Source: Egibacteraceae bacterium
GTDB taxonomy: Bacteria; Actinomycetota; Nitriliruptoria; Euzebyales; Egibacteraceae
Direction: 5' to 3'
Assembly: GCA_030447925.1 (NCBI GenBank)
Contig: JAUJNX010000007.1
Coordinates: 186,001 to 250,000, forward strand
DNA: 64,000 nt
Part shown: positions 20,792 through 30,338 of the stretch, in pieces
How positions within the stretch are numbered: position 1 is the first letter of the stretch
How the letters are laid out: each line of letters opens with the position of its first letter
Translations under genes and position numbers: made by a program
The notes under the pieces: generated by a model
What the model saw: only the letters and a program-made list of their open reading frames with translations
What the model was told of the DNA's origin: nothing
The model's database searches: none

Positions 20792-22654
20792 TCAGCCGGG
20801 GATTCGGTGGCGGATGTGGCCGACGGCGCGGACCAGGCTGGCGCCCACGGGGACCGCGAGGAAGGCGCCCAGGATCCCGCCGAGGATCCCGCCGGCGGCC
20901 AGGAAGCCCAGGATCGCCAGCGGGTGGAGCTGGGTCGCGCGGCCGAGCACCACCGGGGCGAGGAGGTCGCCCTCGATCTGCTGGACGGCGAAGACGAGGA
21001 TCGCGGTGAACAGGGCGTCGGACGGCCCGCCGGTCGCCAGCGCCACGACCACGGCGATGATGCCCGCGACGGTGGCGCCGATGATGGGGAACAGCCCGCC
21101 GATGAAGGTGATGACGGCCAGGGGGATGACCAGCGGCACGCCGATGACCGCCAGCCCGATGCCGATGAGCACGCCGTCGACCAGGCCGACGATGAGCTGT
21201 CCGCGGATGTAGCCGCCGACCGTCTCCCAGGACTCCTTGCCGATCTGCACCGCGTCGCCGCGCCAGCGCTCCGGGAACAGGTCGCGCAGGAAGTTGCCGA
21301 TCGACTCGCCGTCCTTCAGGTAGAAGAACAGGGCCACGATGCCGAACAGCAGGCCGGCGAAGCCCTCGACCAGGGCCCCCGCCGCGCTCAGCACCTGGGG
21401 CGCCAGCTGCGCCGCCCCGGCGATCTGCTCCTGGGCCTGCTGCAGCAGGTCGTCGACCTGGACCGGCTGGAACCCGAACGGGCCGTCGGCGAGGAACCGC
21501 TGCACCTCGGCGAACCCGGTCTCGAGCTGCTCGACGATCCCGCCCTCGCTGGTCAGCTCCTGCATGACGCTGGGGATGAGCACCGCGACCAGGGCGCTGA
21601 AGACCGCGACGAAGCCGAGCAGCACCAGCAGCGTGGCCAGGGCGTTCGGCATGTAGCGCTTGAGCCAGCGCGTGGGGCCGACCAGCAGCGCGGCCGGGAA
21701 CAGCGCGAGGATCAGCGGGAAGACCACGACGCCGAGGAACTGCAGGACGTACAGCACGCCCAGCGTGACGATGGCCAGGCCCACGAACGACCAGGCGTAG
21801 ATGCCCGCGACGACCGTGGAGCGCTGCAGCAGCGGGCCCTCCGGCGGCAGGGTCGGCGACTCGCCCGGGTTGCGCGCCTCCATCTGGGTGGCGGTCTCCG
21901 CCGTGGCGCCGCGCTCCTCGTCCGGGGCGACCTGGATCGCGGCGGACCCGCCGTCCCGGCCCCCGCCCGGGCGCCATGACCGCGGCACCGCCAGCCGCGG
22001 CCTCCGGCCGCCACCTCCCGACCCCGCCCGAGGTGCGTCGACGCCCTCCGCCCGGCGCCCGCCCGCGGCCTGTCCCTGCGGCTCCCCCGCGCCCTCGTCG
22101 GCGAGCCCGCCCTCAGGCCCGGTCACGGCACCCGTCCGGCCCCCGCCCGTCGCCTCCGCGTCCGGCCCACCCGCGCCGCCGGCCCCAGCCTGCTGCCCAC
22201 CCGCGCCGCCGGCCCCGGCCTGCTGCCCACCCGCGCCGCCGGCCCCGGCCTGCTGCCCGCCCGCGCCGCCGGCCCCGGCCTGCTGCCCGCCCGCGCCGCC
22301 GGCCCCGGCCTGCTGCCCGCCCGCGCCGCCGGCCCCGGCCTGCTGGCCGCCGGCGGTCTCGGCCTCCGCCTGCAGCCCGCCCGCGGCCGCAGCCCCGGCA
22401 CTGGCCGCGCCCACCGCCCCGTGCTCGGCCTGCGGCCCGCCGGGGGTCTCGGCCTCGGCCTCGACGCGCGACGCGGCCGCGATCTCGGCCTCGGCGCGGG
22501 GTCCGGCTGCGGCTGCGGCCCGGGACCCGTGTGCGGCGTCGCTCGTGGGGGCCGTGGGGGGTGCCGTCGACGGGTCGGGCCGGGGCTCGGTCGCGGGCCG
22601 GCGGGTGCGCTGGCGCGCGAACCAGCCCCCCGCGCGCCGGAACACGTCACTCAC
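20792..22654 (-). CDS. AI-2E family transporter with a long repetitive N-terminal extension
   Basis: The protein has 620 residues from GTG 22654, with CAGGAGC just upstream. The C-terminal ~330 residues form a standard AI-2E/PerM-type permease: an N-terminal helix pair, a middle soluble loop with FGFQPVQVDDLLQQ, then helices including FYLKDGESIGNFLRDLFP, GGYIRGQLIVGLVDG and GGLFPIIGATVAG. The first ~290 residues are low-complexity Ala/Gly/Glu/Gln, including six identical GGQQAGAGGA-type units encoded by a 30-bp tandem repeat. The extension is absent from ordinary family members and is probably a disordered cytoplasmic tail. Substrate unknown; members have been linked to small-molecule or Na/H transport. 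Confidence 0.88.
   Translation of the reverse strand: MSDVFRRAGGWFARQRTRRPATEPRPDPSTAPPTAPTSDAAHGSRAAAAAGPRAEAEIAAASRVEAEAETPGGPQAEHGAVGAASAGAAAAGGLQAEAETAGGQQAGAGGAGGQQAGAGGAGGQQAGAGGAGGQQAGAGGAGGQQAGAGGAGGQQAGAGGAGGPDAEATGGGRTGAVTGPEGGLADEGAGEPQGQAAGGRRAEGVDAPRAGSGGGGRRPRLAVPRSWRPGGGRDGGSAAIQVAPDEERGATAETATQMEARNPGESPTLPPEGPLLQRSTVVAGIYAWSFVGLAIVTLGVLYVLQFLGVVVFPLILALFPAALLVGPTRWLKRYMPNALATLLVLLGFVAVFSALVAVLIPSVMQELTSEGGIVEQLETGFAEVQRFLADGPFGFQPVQVDDLLQQAQEQIAGAAQLAPQVLSAAGALVEGFAGLLFGIVALFFYLKDGESIGNFLRDLFPERWRGDAVQIGKESWETVGGYIRGQLIVGLVDGVLIGIGLAVIGVPLVIPLAVITFIGGLFPIIGATVAGIIAVVVALATGGPSDALFTAILVFAVQQIEGDLLAPVVLGRATQLHPLAILGFLAAGGILGGILGAFLAVPVGASLVRAVGHIRHRIPG
22171..22350. repeat. 30-bp in-frame tandem repeat, six copies
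   Basis: Six head-to-tail 30-base units (ccgcgccgccggccccggcc core) at 22171, 22201, 22231, 22261, 22291 and 22321 differ by only one or two bases. They encode the Gly/Gln/Ala decapeptide repeats of the AI-2E protein. Near-identity implies recent expansion, so copy number may vary between strains. Confidence 0.92.
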
Positions 22655-22723
22655 GTCCGCTCCTGGGTTGTGACACCGCACCGGGCGTACCCGCCGGGGC
22701 GGGAGGGAATCACGCGCCGCCCC

Positions 22724-24076
22724 CTACCAGGTGGCCCGGGAGGACAGGTGCGCGGTCAGCGCCGCACCCATCAGGGCGACGTCGGCGGCGGCGGCCTGCT
22801 CGCGGAGGGAGTGCATCGACAGCACCGGCTGACCCACGTCGACGGTCGCGATCCCCAGCCGGGACGCCGTGATCGGCCCGATGGTGGACCCGCACGGCAG
22901 GTCCGCGCGGGTGACGAAGTGCTGGAGCGGGACGCCCGCCTCCGCGCAGCGCGCGGCGAACCATGCCCCGGTCGCCGCGTCGGTGGCGTAGCGCTGCGGC
23001 GCGTTGACCTTCAGCACCGGCCCGCCGCCCAGGGCGGGCTGGTGGGCCGGTTCGTGGCGCTCGGGGTGGTTGGGGTGCAGGGCGTGGGCGACGTCGGCGG
23101 AGACCAGCACCGACCGCGCGCGGGCGGTCCACCACGCCTGCCCGCCGTCGCCGTCGCCGTCGGCGGCCGCCACCAGGCGGGCCAGGACGTCGGCCAGGAA
23201 GGTGCCGGCCGCGCCCTCCGCCGAGGCGCTGCCCACCTCCTCGTGGTCGTTGGCGACCAGGACCTGCGTCGCCTCGCCGGGCTCGGCCGCCAGCAGCGCG
23301 GCCAGGCCCGCCGCGCAGGAGGCCAGGTTGTCCAGGCGCGGGGCGAACAGCCAGTCCCCGCCGGCCCCGCCGCGCGCCGGCGCCTGGGTGTCGGCCAGGA
23401 CGAGGTCGTGGCCGAGCAGGTCGCCCGGGTCGGCGCCGACGTGGTCGGCCAGCGCCGCGAGCAGCCCCGGCTCGCCCTGCAGGTCGGGCCCCCAGGCGGG
23501 GACCAGGTGCTGCTGGGGGTTGAGGCGCAGCCCGTCGTTGACCTCGCGCTGGAGGTGGATCGCCAGCGACGGGATGCGCAGCGGCGCGCCGGGCAGGTGC
23601 ACCAGGCGCGTGGCGCCGTCGCGCAGCACGACCCGCCCGGCCAGGGTGAGGTCGCGGTCCAGCCAGGTGTAGTGCAGCGCGCCCCCGTACGGCTCGACGC
23701 CCAGGAGGCGGTAGCCGGCGCGGCGGACGTCGGGCCGCGGCCGCACCGCGTAGGTCGGGGAGTCGGTGTGCGCGCCGACGATGCGGAAACCCGCGTCGGC
23801 GGGCGACCGCGACCCGGCGCGGAACGCGGCGAGGCTGCCCTCGCGGACCACGTGGCACAGGTCCCCGGGTGCGGGCGACCACGCCGCCCGCTCGTCGAGG
23901 CGGACCGACCCGGCGGCCTCCAGCCGCCGGCCCATCTCGGCGACCGCGTGGTACGGGGTCGGCGACGCCGCGACCAGGGCCAGCAGGTCGTCCGCGGGAT
24001 CGGGGGCGCCGTCCCGGCCGGCGCCCGCCGGGGCGGGCAGGCCCTGCCCCGGCGCGTCCGGATCGGCGATGGTCAT
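22724..24076 (-). CDS. apeB: M18 family aminopeptidase
   Basis: This 450-residue metallo-aminopeptidase removes N-terminal, usually acidic, residues in the cytoplasm. Metal ligands and catalytic residues of family M18 are visible: VGAHTDSPT, APRLDNLAS, NDHEEVGSAS, SADVAHALHPNHPE and, at the C-terminus, SMHSLREQ. The start ATG 24076 overlaps the stop of kgd (ATGA), so the two are coupled, although they have no obvious metabolic link. The frame is intact and length is normal. Confidence 0.9.
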   Translation of the reverse strand: MTIADPDAPGQGLPAPAGAGRDGAPDPADDLLALVAASPTPYHAVAEMGRRLEAAGSVRLDERAAWSPAPGDLCHVVREGSLAAFRAGSRSPADAGFRIVGAHTDSPTYAVRPRPDVRRAGYRLLGVEPYGGALHYTWLDRDLTLAGRVVLRDGATRLVHLPGAPLRIPSLAIHLQREVNDGLRLNPQQHLVPAWGPDLQGEPGLLAALADHVGADPGDLLGHDLVLADTQAPARGGAGGDWLFAPRLDNLASCAAGLAALLAAEPGEATQVLVANDHEEVGSASAEGAAGTFLADVLARLVAAADGDGDGGQAWWTARARSVLVSADVAHALHPNHPERHEPAHQPALGGGPVLKVNAPQRYATDAATGAWFAARCAEAGVPLQHFVTRADLPCGSTIGPITASRLGIATVDVGQPVLSMHSLREQAAAADVALMGAALTAHLSSRATW

Positions 24077-27000
24077 GCGTCGGCTGCGCTGCTGCGCGCC
24101 ACCTGCTCGCGGTCGGGCTCGGCGCGCTCCAGGCCCTCCAGCGCCCGCGCGAGCAGGTCGGCCTGCTCCTGCTCGTGCACGGTCGCGCTGCCGGTCGCGG
24201 GGCTCGCGGACTCGACCCGGGAGACGTGGCGCAGCCGGCGGGTCTCGCGCAGGTCGCGGTGCAGCATGCGGTGCACGAAGGGCCACGGGCCCATGTTCTC
24301 GGGCTCGTCCTGGACCCAGAACACCTCCTGGGCGTTGGGGAAGCCGTCCAGCGCCTCGCGGATCTGCTGCGCGGGGAACGGGTAGAGCTGCTCGACCCGG
24401 ACGACGGCGGCGGGTGCGTCCGCCTGGTCGCGCTGGCGGATCAGGTCGAAGGCGACCCTGCCGGAGCACAGCAGCACGCGGCGCACGTCCTCGGCGCGGC
24501 GCGGCTTGTCCTCGGGCAGGACCTCCTGGAACGACCCGCTGGTGAACGCCGAGGCCGGCGACGTCGCCTGCTTGGCGCGCAGCAGGCCCTTGGGGGTGAT
24601 GACGATCAGGGGCTTGCGCACCTCGCGGCGCGGCTGGCGCCGCAGGACGTGGAAGTACTGCGCGGCGGTGGTGGGCTGGACGACCTGGATGTTGTCCTCG
24701 GCGGCCAGGGTGAGGAAGCGCTCGATGCGCGCCGAGCTGTGCTCGGGGCCCTGGCCCTCGTAGCCGTGGGGGAGCAGCAGGATCAGCCCGGAGGTCTGGC
24801 GCCACTTGTCCTCCGCGGCGGTGATGAACTGGTCGATCACCACCTGCGCGCCGTTGACGAAGTCGCCGAACTGGCCCTCCCAGGCGACCAGTGACTCCTT
24901 GCGCTCCACCGAGTAGCCGTACTCGAAGCCCATCGCCGCGAACTCCGACAGCGGCGAGTCGTAGGTGTTGAACGACGCCTGGCCGGGGTCCAGGTGCTGG
25001 AGCGGGACGAACTCGTCGCCGGTGCCGTAGTCGATCAGGACGCTGTGGCGCTGGGAGAACGTCCCGCGGCGGCTGTCCTGGCCGGCCAGGCGCACCGGGG
25101 TGCCCTCGAGCACCAGCGACCCCAGCGCGAACGCCTCGCCGGTCGCCCAGTCGACCTCGTCGCGGGCGAGCTGGTCGCGCTTCTTCTCCAGCTGGCGGGC
25201 CAGCTTCGGGTGGATCGTGAAGCCCTCCGGCGCCGAGGTGATCGCCGTGAGGATGCGGTCCAGCGTGCCCCGGTCGACGCCCGTCTCCACCCGCGGCAGC
25301 ACCCCGACCAGCTCCCGCCGGGGCGGGACCGCCGTGGGCTTGGGCGGGGAGGACTCGCGCGTCTCCTTCAGCGCCTGCTCCAGGCGCCCGCGGAAGTCCT
25401 CCAGCGCGCGCTCGGCCTCGTCGACGGTGAGGTCGCCGCGGGTCACCAGCTCCTCGGTGTAGAGCTTGCGGACGCTGCGGTGGCCGTCGATGGCCTGGTA
25501 CATCTGCGGCTGGGTGTAGCTGGGGTCGTCGCCCTCGTTGTGGCCCCAGCGGCGGTAGCAGACCATGTCGACGACGACGTCGGTGTGGAACGTCTCGCGG
25601 TAGTCCAGCGCCAGGCGCATGACCCGGACGCAGGCCTCGGGGTCGTCGCCGTTCACGTGCAGGACGGGGGCGGCGACCATCTTGGCCACGTCGGTGGCGT
25701 AGCGCGACGACCGCGCCTCGACGGGGGCGGTGGTGAAGCCGACCTGGTTGTTGATGACCAGGTGCACCGTCCCGCCGGTGCGGTAGCCGCGCAGCTGGGA
25801 CATCGCCAGCGTCTCGGCGACGACCCCCTGGCCGGCGAAGGCCGCGTCGCCGTGGACCAGGACCGGCAGGACGGGCCACTCCGACCCGTCGCCGCCGAGC
25901 CGGTCCAGCTTCGCCCGGGCCATGCCCTCCACGACCGGGTCGACGGCCTCGAGGTGGCTGGGGTTGGAGCTCAGCACGACGTGGATGTCGTTGCCGCGCG
26001 GGGACCGGTGGGTGCCGCTGGAGCCCAGGTGGTACTTGACGTCACCCGACCCCTGCACGGTGTTCGGGTCGACGTCGCCCTCGAACTCCCCGAAGATCTT
26101 CGAGTAGCTCTTGCCGATGATGTTGGCCAGGACGTTGAGCCGGCCGCGGTGGGACATGCCGATGACCGCGTCGGACAGGCCGCGGTCGGCGGCGGACGAC
26201 AGCAACTCGTCCAGCATCGGGATCGCGGACTCGGCGCCCTCGAGCGAGAAGCGCTTGTGCCCGATGTACTTGGTGTGGAGGAACTTCTCGAAGGCCTCCG
26301 CGGCGTTGAGCTGGCTCAGGATGTGGCGCTGCTCGTCGACGTCGAGCTCGGTGCGCACGCCCTCGACCCGCGCCTGGATCCACTTCTTGCGCTCGGGCTC
26401 GGAGATGTACATGTACTCGATGCCCACGGTGCGGCAGTAGGCGTCGCGCAGCACGCCCAGGATCTCGCCCAGCGGCATGCGCCGGTGGTTCTCCCCGCCC
26501 AGGCCGCCGGTGACGAACTCGCGGTCCAGGTCCCAGATGGTCAGCCCGTAGGTGGCGGGGTCCAGCTCCGGGTGGATGCGGGTGAACCCGTCCTTGAGGG
26601 GTCGAGGTTGGCGATCAGGTGCCCGCGCACGCGGTAGGCGTTGATCAGCCGGCCGACCGCGACCTGCTTCTCGGGGCTGATCGCGCCGGTGCCCGCCGGG
26701 CTGGTCGCCCCGGTCGTCCGGCATCCACTTCACCGGGGAGTAGGGGATGTGCAGCGACGTGAAGATCTCGTCGTAGAAGTCGTGCTGGCCGGTCAGCAGC
26801 TCGTGCACGGCCTTGAGGAACAGGCCGCTCTCCGCGCCCTGGATGACGCGGTGGTCGTAGGTCGAGGTGATGGTGATGACCTTGCCGACGCCCAGGGCGG
26901 CGAGGGTCGCGGGGTCGGCGCCCTGGTACTCGGCGGGGTAGTCGATCGCGCCGACGCCGACGATCACCGACTGGCCCGGCATCAGCCGCGGGACGCTCCC

Positions 27001-27801
27001 GACCGTCCCGACGGTGCCGGGGTTGGTGAGCGTGGCGGTCGTGCCCGCGAACAGCTCCGGGTCCAGCTTGTTGCTCTTGACCGCGCGGATGACCTGCTCG
27101 TACGCGCGGTAGAAGCCGGCGAAGTCCAGGGTGTCGGCGCCCTTGATGTTGGGCACCAGCAGCGTGCGCCCGCCGTCCTTGCGCTCGACGTCGACCGCGA
27201 GGCCGAGGTTCAGGTGCTCGGGGCGGACCGCGTAGCGCTTGCCGCCGGACTCCGCGTAGCTGGTCGTCATCACCGGCAGGCGGCCCATCGCCTTGACGAT
27301 CGCCCAGCCGATGAGGTGGGTGAAGCTGAGCTTGCCCCCGCGCGTGCGCCGGAGCTGGTTGTTGACGATGCGGCGGTTGACCTCGAGCAGCTTGGCGGGC
27401 ACGACGCGGATCGAGGTGGCGGTGGGGACCTCGAGCGACGCCTGCATGTTCTCGGCGATGAGGGCCGCGGCGCCGCGCGGAGCTGCTTCGCGCCCTCCGG
27501 CACGGCGGGGGCCGGCTGCGCCCCGCGGTCGCGGGCGGCGCGGCGCGGAGGCCGCGGTCCCGGAGGGCGCCGAGCCGGCGGTCGCGGTCGCGGTCCCCGA
27601 GCCCGCCGGTGCGGCGGGCGCGGCCTGCGAGCGGGGCGCCGGCGCCTGCGCGCCGTCGGAGCCCATCGGCCGGTAGTCGGAGAAGAACTCGCGCCAGCTC
27701 TCGGCGACCGACCCGGGGTCGTCGAGGTACTGCTGGTAGAGCTCGTCCACGACCCAGGCGTTGCTGCCGAAGTCGGGCGCCGAGGTGTGCTGTTCCGCCA
27801 T
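24073..27801 (-). CDS. kgd: multifunctional 2-oxoglutarate decarboxylase/dehydrogenase E1-E2 (Kgd/OdhA)
   Basis: This 1242-residue TCA-cycle enzyme is of actinobacterial type. Residues 1-45 are the conserved N-terminal segment (DELYQQYLDDPGSVAESWREFF), followed by a Pro/Ala linker. Residues about 105-330 are an E2-like succinyltransferase domain (TYDHRVIQGAESG, the His-x-x-x-Asp site). The remainder is a thiamine-diphosphate E1: MSHRGRLNVLANI, GDAAFAGQG with NNQVGF (cofactor site), RWGHNEGDDPS. There are two pairs of compensating frameshifts, in the linker (near 27480-27550) and between E2 and E1 (26605-26700, where one C is missing before LKDG). Both leave garbled stretches, probably sequencing error. 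ATG 27801 starts the known N-terminus. Confidence 0.93.
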   Translation of the reverse strand: MAEQHTSAPDFGSNAWVVDELYQQYLDDPGSVAESWREFFSDYRPMGSDGAQAPAPRSQAAPAAPAGSGTATATAGSAPSGTAASAPRRPRPRGAAGPRRAGGREAAPRGAAALIAENMQASLEVPTATSIRVVPAKLLEVNRRIVNNQLRRTRGGKLSFTHLIGWAIVKAMGRLPVMTTSYAESGGKRYAVRPEHLNLGLAVDVERKDGGRTLLVPNIKGADTLDFAGFYRAYEQVIRAVKSNKLDPELFAGTTATLTNPGTVGTVGSVPRLMPGQSVIVGVGAIDYPAEYQGADPATLAALGVGKVITITSTYDHRVIQGAESGLFLKAVHELLTGQHDFYDEIFTSLHIPYSPVKWMPDDRGDQPGGHRRDQPREAGRGRPADQRLPRARAPDRQPRPLKDGFTRIHPELDPATYGLTIWDLDREFVTGGLGGENHRRMPLGEILGVLRDAYCRTVGIEYMYISEPERKKWIQARVEGVRTELDVDEQRHILSQLNAAEAFEKFLHTKYIGHKRFSLEGAESAIPMLDELLSSAADRGLSDAVIGMSHRGRLNVLANIIGKSYSKIFGEFEGDVDPNTVQGSGDVKYHLGSSGTHRSPRGNDIHVVLSSNPSHLEAVDPVVEGMARAKLDRLGGDGSEWPVLPVLVHGDAAFAGQGVVAETLAMSQLRGYRTGGTVHLVINNQVGFTTAPVEARSSRYATDVAKMVAAPVLHVNGDDPEACVRVMRLALDYRETFHTDVVVDMVCYRRWGHNEGDDPSYTQPQMYQAIDGHRSVRKLYTEELVTRGDLTVDEAERALEDFRGRLEQALKETRESSPPKPTAVPPRRELVGVLPRVETGVDRGTLDRILTAITSAPEGFTIHPKLARQLEKKRDQLARDEVDWATGEAFALGSLVLEGTPVRLAGQDSRRGTFSQRHSVLIDYGTGDEFVPLQHLDPGQASFNTYDSPLSEFAAMGFEYGYSVERKESLVAWEGQFGDFVNGAQVVIDQFITAAEDKWRQTSGLILLLPHGYEGQGPEHSSARIERFLTLAAEDNIQVVQPTTAAQYFHVLRRQPRREVRKPLIVITPKGLLRAKQATSPASAFTSGSFQEVLPEDKPRRAEDVRRVLLCSGRVAFDLIRQRDQADAPAAVVRVEQLYPFPAQQIREALDGFPNAQEVFWVQDEPENMGPWPFVHRMLHRDLRETRRLRHVSRVESASPATGSATVHEQEQADLLARALEGLERAEPDREQVARSSAADA

Positions 27802-27931
27802 GGTGGACTCACCGCGATTCGCTGCGAGGGGAGACGTCGAGGTCGGGGCGGCTCCCAGAGGGATACCCGTCCGTACGGCAGCCGATGCTACCGTCTCGTC
27901 CCGATCCCCCGCCCGGCGGTAGCCTGCCCCG

Positions 27932-28687
27932 ATGCGCGGCGAGCAGCAGGACGTGCGGTTCCCCGGCGGTGCCGGAGCCGAGCTGGCGGGGGTCCTGCAC
28001 CTGCCGCTCGGCGGGCCGCCGCGCGGGGGTCTCCTCGTCGCCCACTGCTTCACCTGCGGCAAGGACCTGCTGACCTCCACGCGCCTGGCCAGGGGGCTGT
28101 CGGCGGCGGGCTGGGCGGTGCTGCGCTTCGACTTCACCGGGCTGGGGGAGTCGGGGGGCGACTTCTCCGACACCACGATCTCGACCTCGCTGCGCGACCT
28201 GGACGCGGCGCTGGACGCCCTCGTCGGTCGGGTCGAGGGGCCTCTCGGGGTGGTCGGGCACAGCTACGGCGGGGCGGCCGCGGTGCTCGCCGCGGAGCGC
28301 CGGGCCGACGTGGGCAGCGTCGCGGTGCTCGGTGCCCCCAGCTCCCCCGCGCACCTGACCCGGCTGCTGTCGTCGGAGGGCGGGCGCCACCACGTGACCG
28401 TGGGGGAGCGCCGCTTCGCGCTGGACCCCGACTTCGTCGCCGACCTCCACCGCCACGACCTGGACCGCTGCCTCGCGACGCTGCGCCGGCCGCTGCTGGT
28501 CCTGCACGGGCTGGACGACGACGTCGTCCCCGTCGAGGAGGGCGAGACCCTGTTCGCCGCCGCGGCCCAGCCCAAGGCCTTCCTCCCCCTGCTCGGCGCC
28601 GACCACCTGCTCACCGACCGCGCCACCGCCACCGCCGCCATCGCGATCCTGGTCAACTGGTTCGACCACACCCTGGCCCGCCCGTGA
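27932..28687 (+). CDS. alpha/beta hydrolase
   Basis: The protein has 251 residues from ATG 27932. The nucleophile elbow is GHSYGG; a catalytic Asp (HGLDDDVVPVEE) and His (GADHLLTDR) follow in order. The stretch AHCFTCGKDLLTSTRLARGL and RFDFTGLGESGGDFSDT is characteristic of the hydrolase half of the bifunctional hydrolase/OsmC proteins; here the OsmC peroxiredoxin-like domain is absent. The gene is divergent from kgd and begins a run of three overlapping genes. Substrate unknown. Confidence 0.85.
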   Translation: MRGEQQDVRFPGGAGAELAGVLHLPLGGPPRGGLLVAHCFTCGKDLLTSTRLARGLSAAGWAVLRFDFTGLGESGGDFSDTTISTSLRDLDAALDALVGRVEGPLGVVGHSYGGAAAVLAAERRADVGSVAVLGAPSSPAHLTRLLSSEGGRHHVTVGERRFALDPDFVADLHRHDLDRCLATLRRPLLVLHGLDDDVVPVEEGETLFAAAAQPKAFLPLLGADHLLTDRATATAAIAILVNWFDHTLARP

Positions 28688-29271
28688 ACTTCTTCGACCC
28701 CCCGCCGCCCCCACCCCGCGAACCCCCGCGCCGACCCACCCTGCCGCCCTGGTTCGGCCCCCCGGCGAACGTCCTGCCCGGGGCGGCGACGTTCGCGTTG
28801 CTCCTGGTCAACACCGGCGAGGTCGCCGTGGCCGTGATCGGAGGACTGGCCACGCCCGCGGGCGTGGGGTTCACCGTCCACGTGCGGCGCCGCCGACCGC
28901 GGGGCCGTCGGCCGTCGAGCCCGTTCTCCGAACGCGACGTCTGGGACGAGGGCGGCCGGCAGGCCGAGGTGCTGCGCTTCGGCGTGGCGCTCGCCGACGG
29001 TCGCCGCGCGACCCTGAGCCGCTTCCCCGGTCGCGGCGATGGCGTCGACCAGCCCACCGGGCCGTTGCTGACGACCCGCCGCGGGGGCGGCAACGACGCG
29101 ACTTGGACCAGCGAGCTGTGGCTGTGGCCCCTGCCCCCGCCCAGGCCGCTCGCCTTCGTCTGCGCGTGGCCGTCCGAGGGCATCCCCGAGACCAGGGCCG
29201 AGATCGACGCCACGCCGATCGTGGCCGCGGCGGACCGCGCCGTCGTCCTCTGGCCCGAGGACGGGGCGTGA
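28684..29271 (+). CDS. conserved actinobacterial protein of unknown function
   Basis: The protein has 195 residues from GTG 28684, overlapping the hydrolase stop by GTGA. It opens with a Pro-rich stretch, then PPWFGPPANVLPG, a hydrophobic beta-rich core, and a C-terminal TSELWLWPLPPPRPLAFVCAWP. The same arrangement (Pro-rich start, 'PPW.GPP.NVLPG', 'LWLWPLPPPGPL') recurs in uncharacterised proteins across actinobacteria. No membrane helix or catalytic motif is clear. It is probably co-expressed with its two neighbours. Confidence 0.8.
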   Translation: MNFFDPPPPPPREPPRRPTLPPWFGPPANVLPGAATFALLLVNTGEVAVAVIGGLATPAGVGFTVHVRRRRPRGRRPSSPFSERDVWDEGGRQAEVLRFGVALADGRRATLSRFPGRGDGVDQPTGPLLTTRRGGGNDATWTSELWLWPLPPPRPLAFVCAWPSEGIPETRAEIDATPIVAAADRAVVLWPEDGA

Positions 29272-29447
29272 CCCCCGCCGACCTCGACGCCGCCCTCGCC
29301 GCGGACCCGCCCGCCCGCGCGGCGTGGGAGCGGCTGGCGCCGTCGCACCAGCGCGAGTACCGCGCGTGGATCGAGGAGGCGAAGCGGGCGGACACGCGCC
29401 GGCGCCGCATCGAGCGGACGCTGGCCATGGTGCGCGCGAGCGGGTGA
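29268..29447 (+). CDS. short YdeI/OmpD-associated-like protein
   Basis: This 59-residue protein starts at GTG 29268 (GTGA overlap). It contains LAADPPARAAWERLAPSHQRE and YRAWIEEAKRADTRRRRIE. This short helical segment is the C-terminal 'YdeI/OmpD-associated' module, often found alone or fused to a DUF1905 domain. Its biochemical role is not established. It is the last of three overlapping genes. Confidence 0.75.
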   Translation: MTPADLDAALAADPPARAAWERLAPSHQREYRAWIEEAKRADTRRRRIERTLAMVRASG

Positions 29448-29471
29448 GCGGCGGCACCGCTGACGGGCCGC

Positions 29472-30338
29472 TCAAGCGGCGCGAAGGCGCTCGTCGAGGG
29501 TCCGGACGTCCAGGCGGTCGCGCCACGGTGCCAGTCGGGTGAGCACGCCGCGCAGGACGCGACGGCCCATCGGATAACCCGCGGCGTCGGCCAGGTCGAG
29601 CGCGGTGACCGCGCGGCTGCACGCGGCGTCCACATCCCCGCGCTGCGCCGAGACGAGGGCGAGGTCCGCCGTGATCGCGCTCCGGCGCCGCGCGTCACAA
29701 CTGGACGCCAGAGCCGCGGCCAGGGAGCGTTCCGCCTCATCGAGCAGGCCGAGTGCAGCCAGCCCGCTGCCCTCAGCGGCGCGGAGGTAGGTGCTGTTCC
29801 AGGAGCGGAAGCGCCCATGACCGCTGAAGTAGCCGCCGGTCGCTTCCGCTTCGCCGTGCCGTGGGCCGGTCCATGCGCGCTCCGTGGCGGCGCGGAAGGC
29901 CCGCTCGTCACCGGCGTCGGCTGCCTCCTTGGCGTGCCGAGAGGCGAGCCACGACCTGGCCTGCGCCGGCAACGCGCGCGGCGCCAGGGTTTCGGCCTGT
30001 CGCGCGAGCAGCAGGGAACCCTGGCTGGACCCCAGTCGGCCGAGCGGATAGCGGGAGGCCAGGACACTTCGCGACGCCAGGACGTTGGCCCGCAGGGAGG
30101 GGTCCCCGGACTCGCGCGCGGCCTGCCACGCCAGCGCCAGGAACGATGCCGCCGTGCCCCTCCGGTCGAGCAGCAACGCCAGCCAGCCGGTCATCGCCGC
30201 GGTGTCGCCCAGCAGGGCCAGGAGTCGGATCCGCAAGGACGGCGACAGCGACCCGCCGAGCACGCCGTCGAAGGCCAGCAGCGCATCGTTCTCACCGATC
30301 TGCTCTCGCGGTCGACCGAGTGCTGGACCGGCCGCCAC
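29472..30338 (-). pseudogene. C-terminal TPR-like part of an XRE/LAL-type regulator, N-terminus missing
   Basis: The open frame (288 codons from GTG 30338) encodes Ala/Leu/Arg-rich helical hairpins (LLALLGDTAAMTGWLALLL, ALAWQAARESGDPSLRANVLASRS, AAEGSGLAALGLLDEAERSLAAAL). These resemble the C-terminal repeats of actinobacterial helix-turn-helix regulators. An in-frame TGA lies just upstream of the GTG, and no DNA-binding domain is found in any frame above it. I read this as an N-terminally truncated remnant, though expression as a stand-alone TPR protein cannot be excluded. Base composition is slightly lower in GC than in neighbours. Confidence 0.5.

Noticed and set aside
22171-22350. Regular 30-bp repeats considered as a CRISPR array
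   Set aside because: There are no unique spacers between units; the units are directly adjacent and in frame within the AI-2E gene.
22123-22650. Alternative minus-strand frame in the AI-2E N-terminal repeat region
   Set aside because: The transporter frame is continuous from a good start and ribosome site; the other is a Pro/Arg-rich shadow.
24994-26637. 547-codon plus-strand open frame opposite kgd
   Set aside because: Antisense to a well-supported enzyme; composition is that of a shadow frame with no domain.
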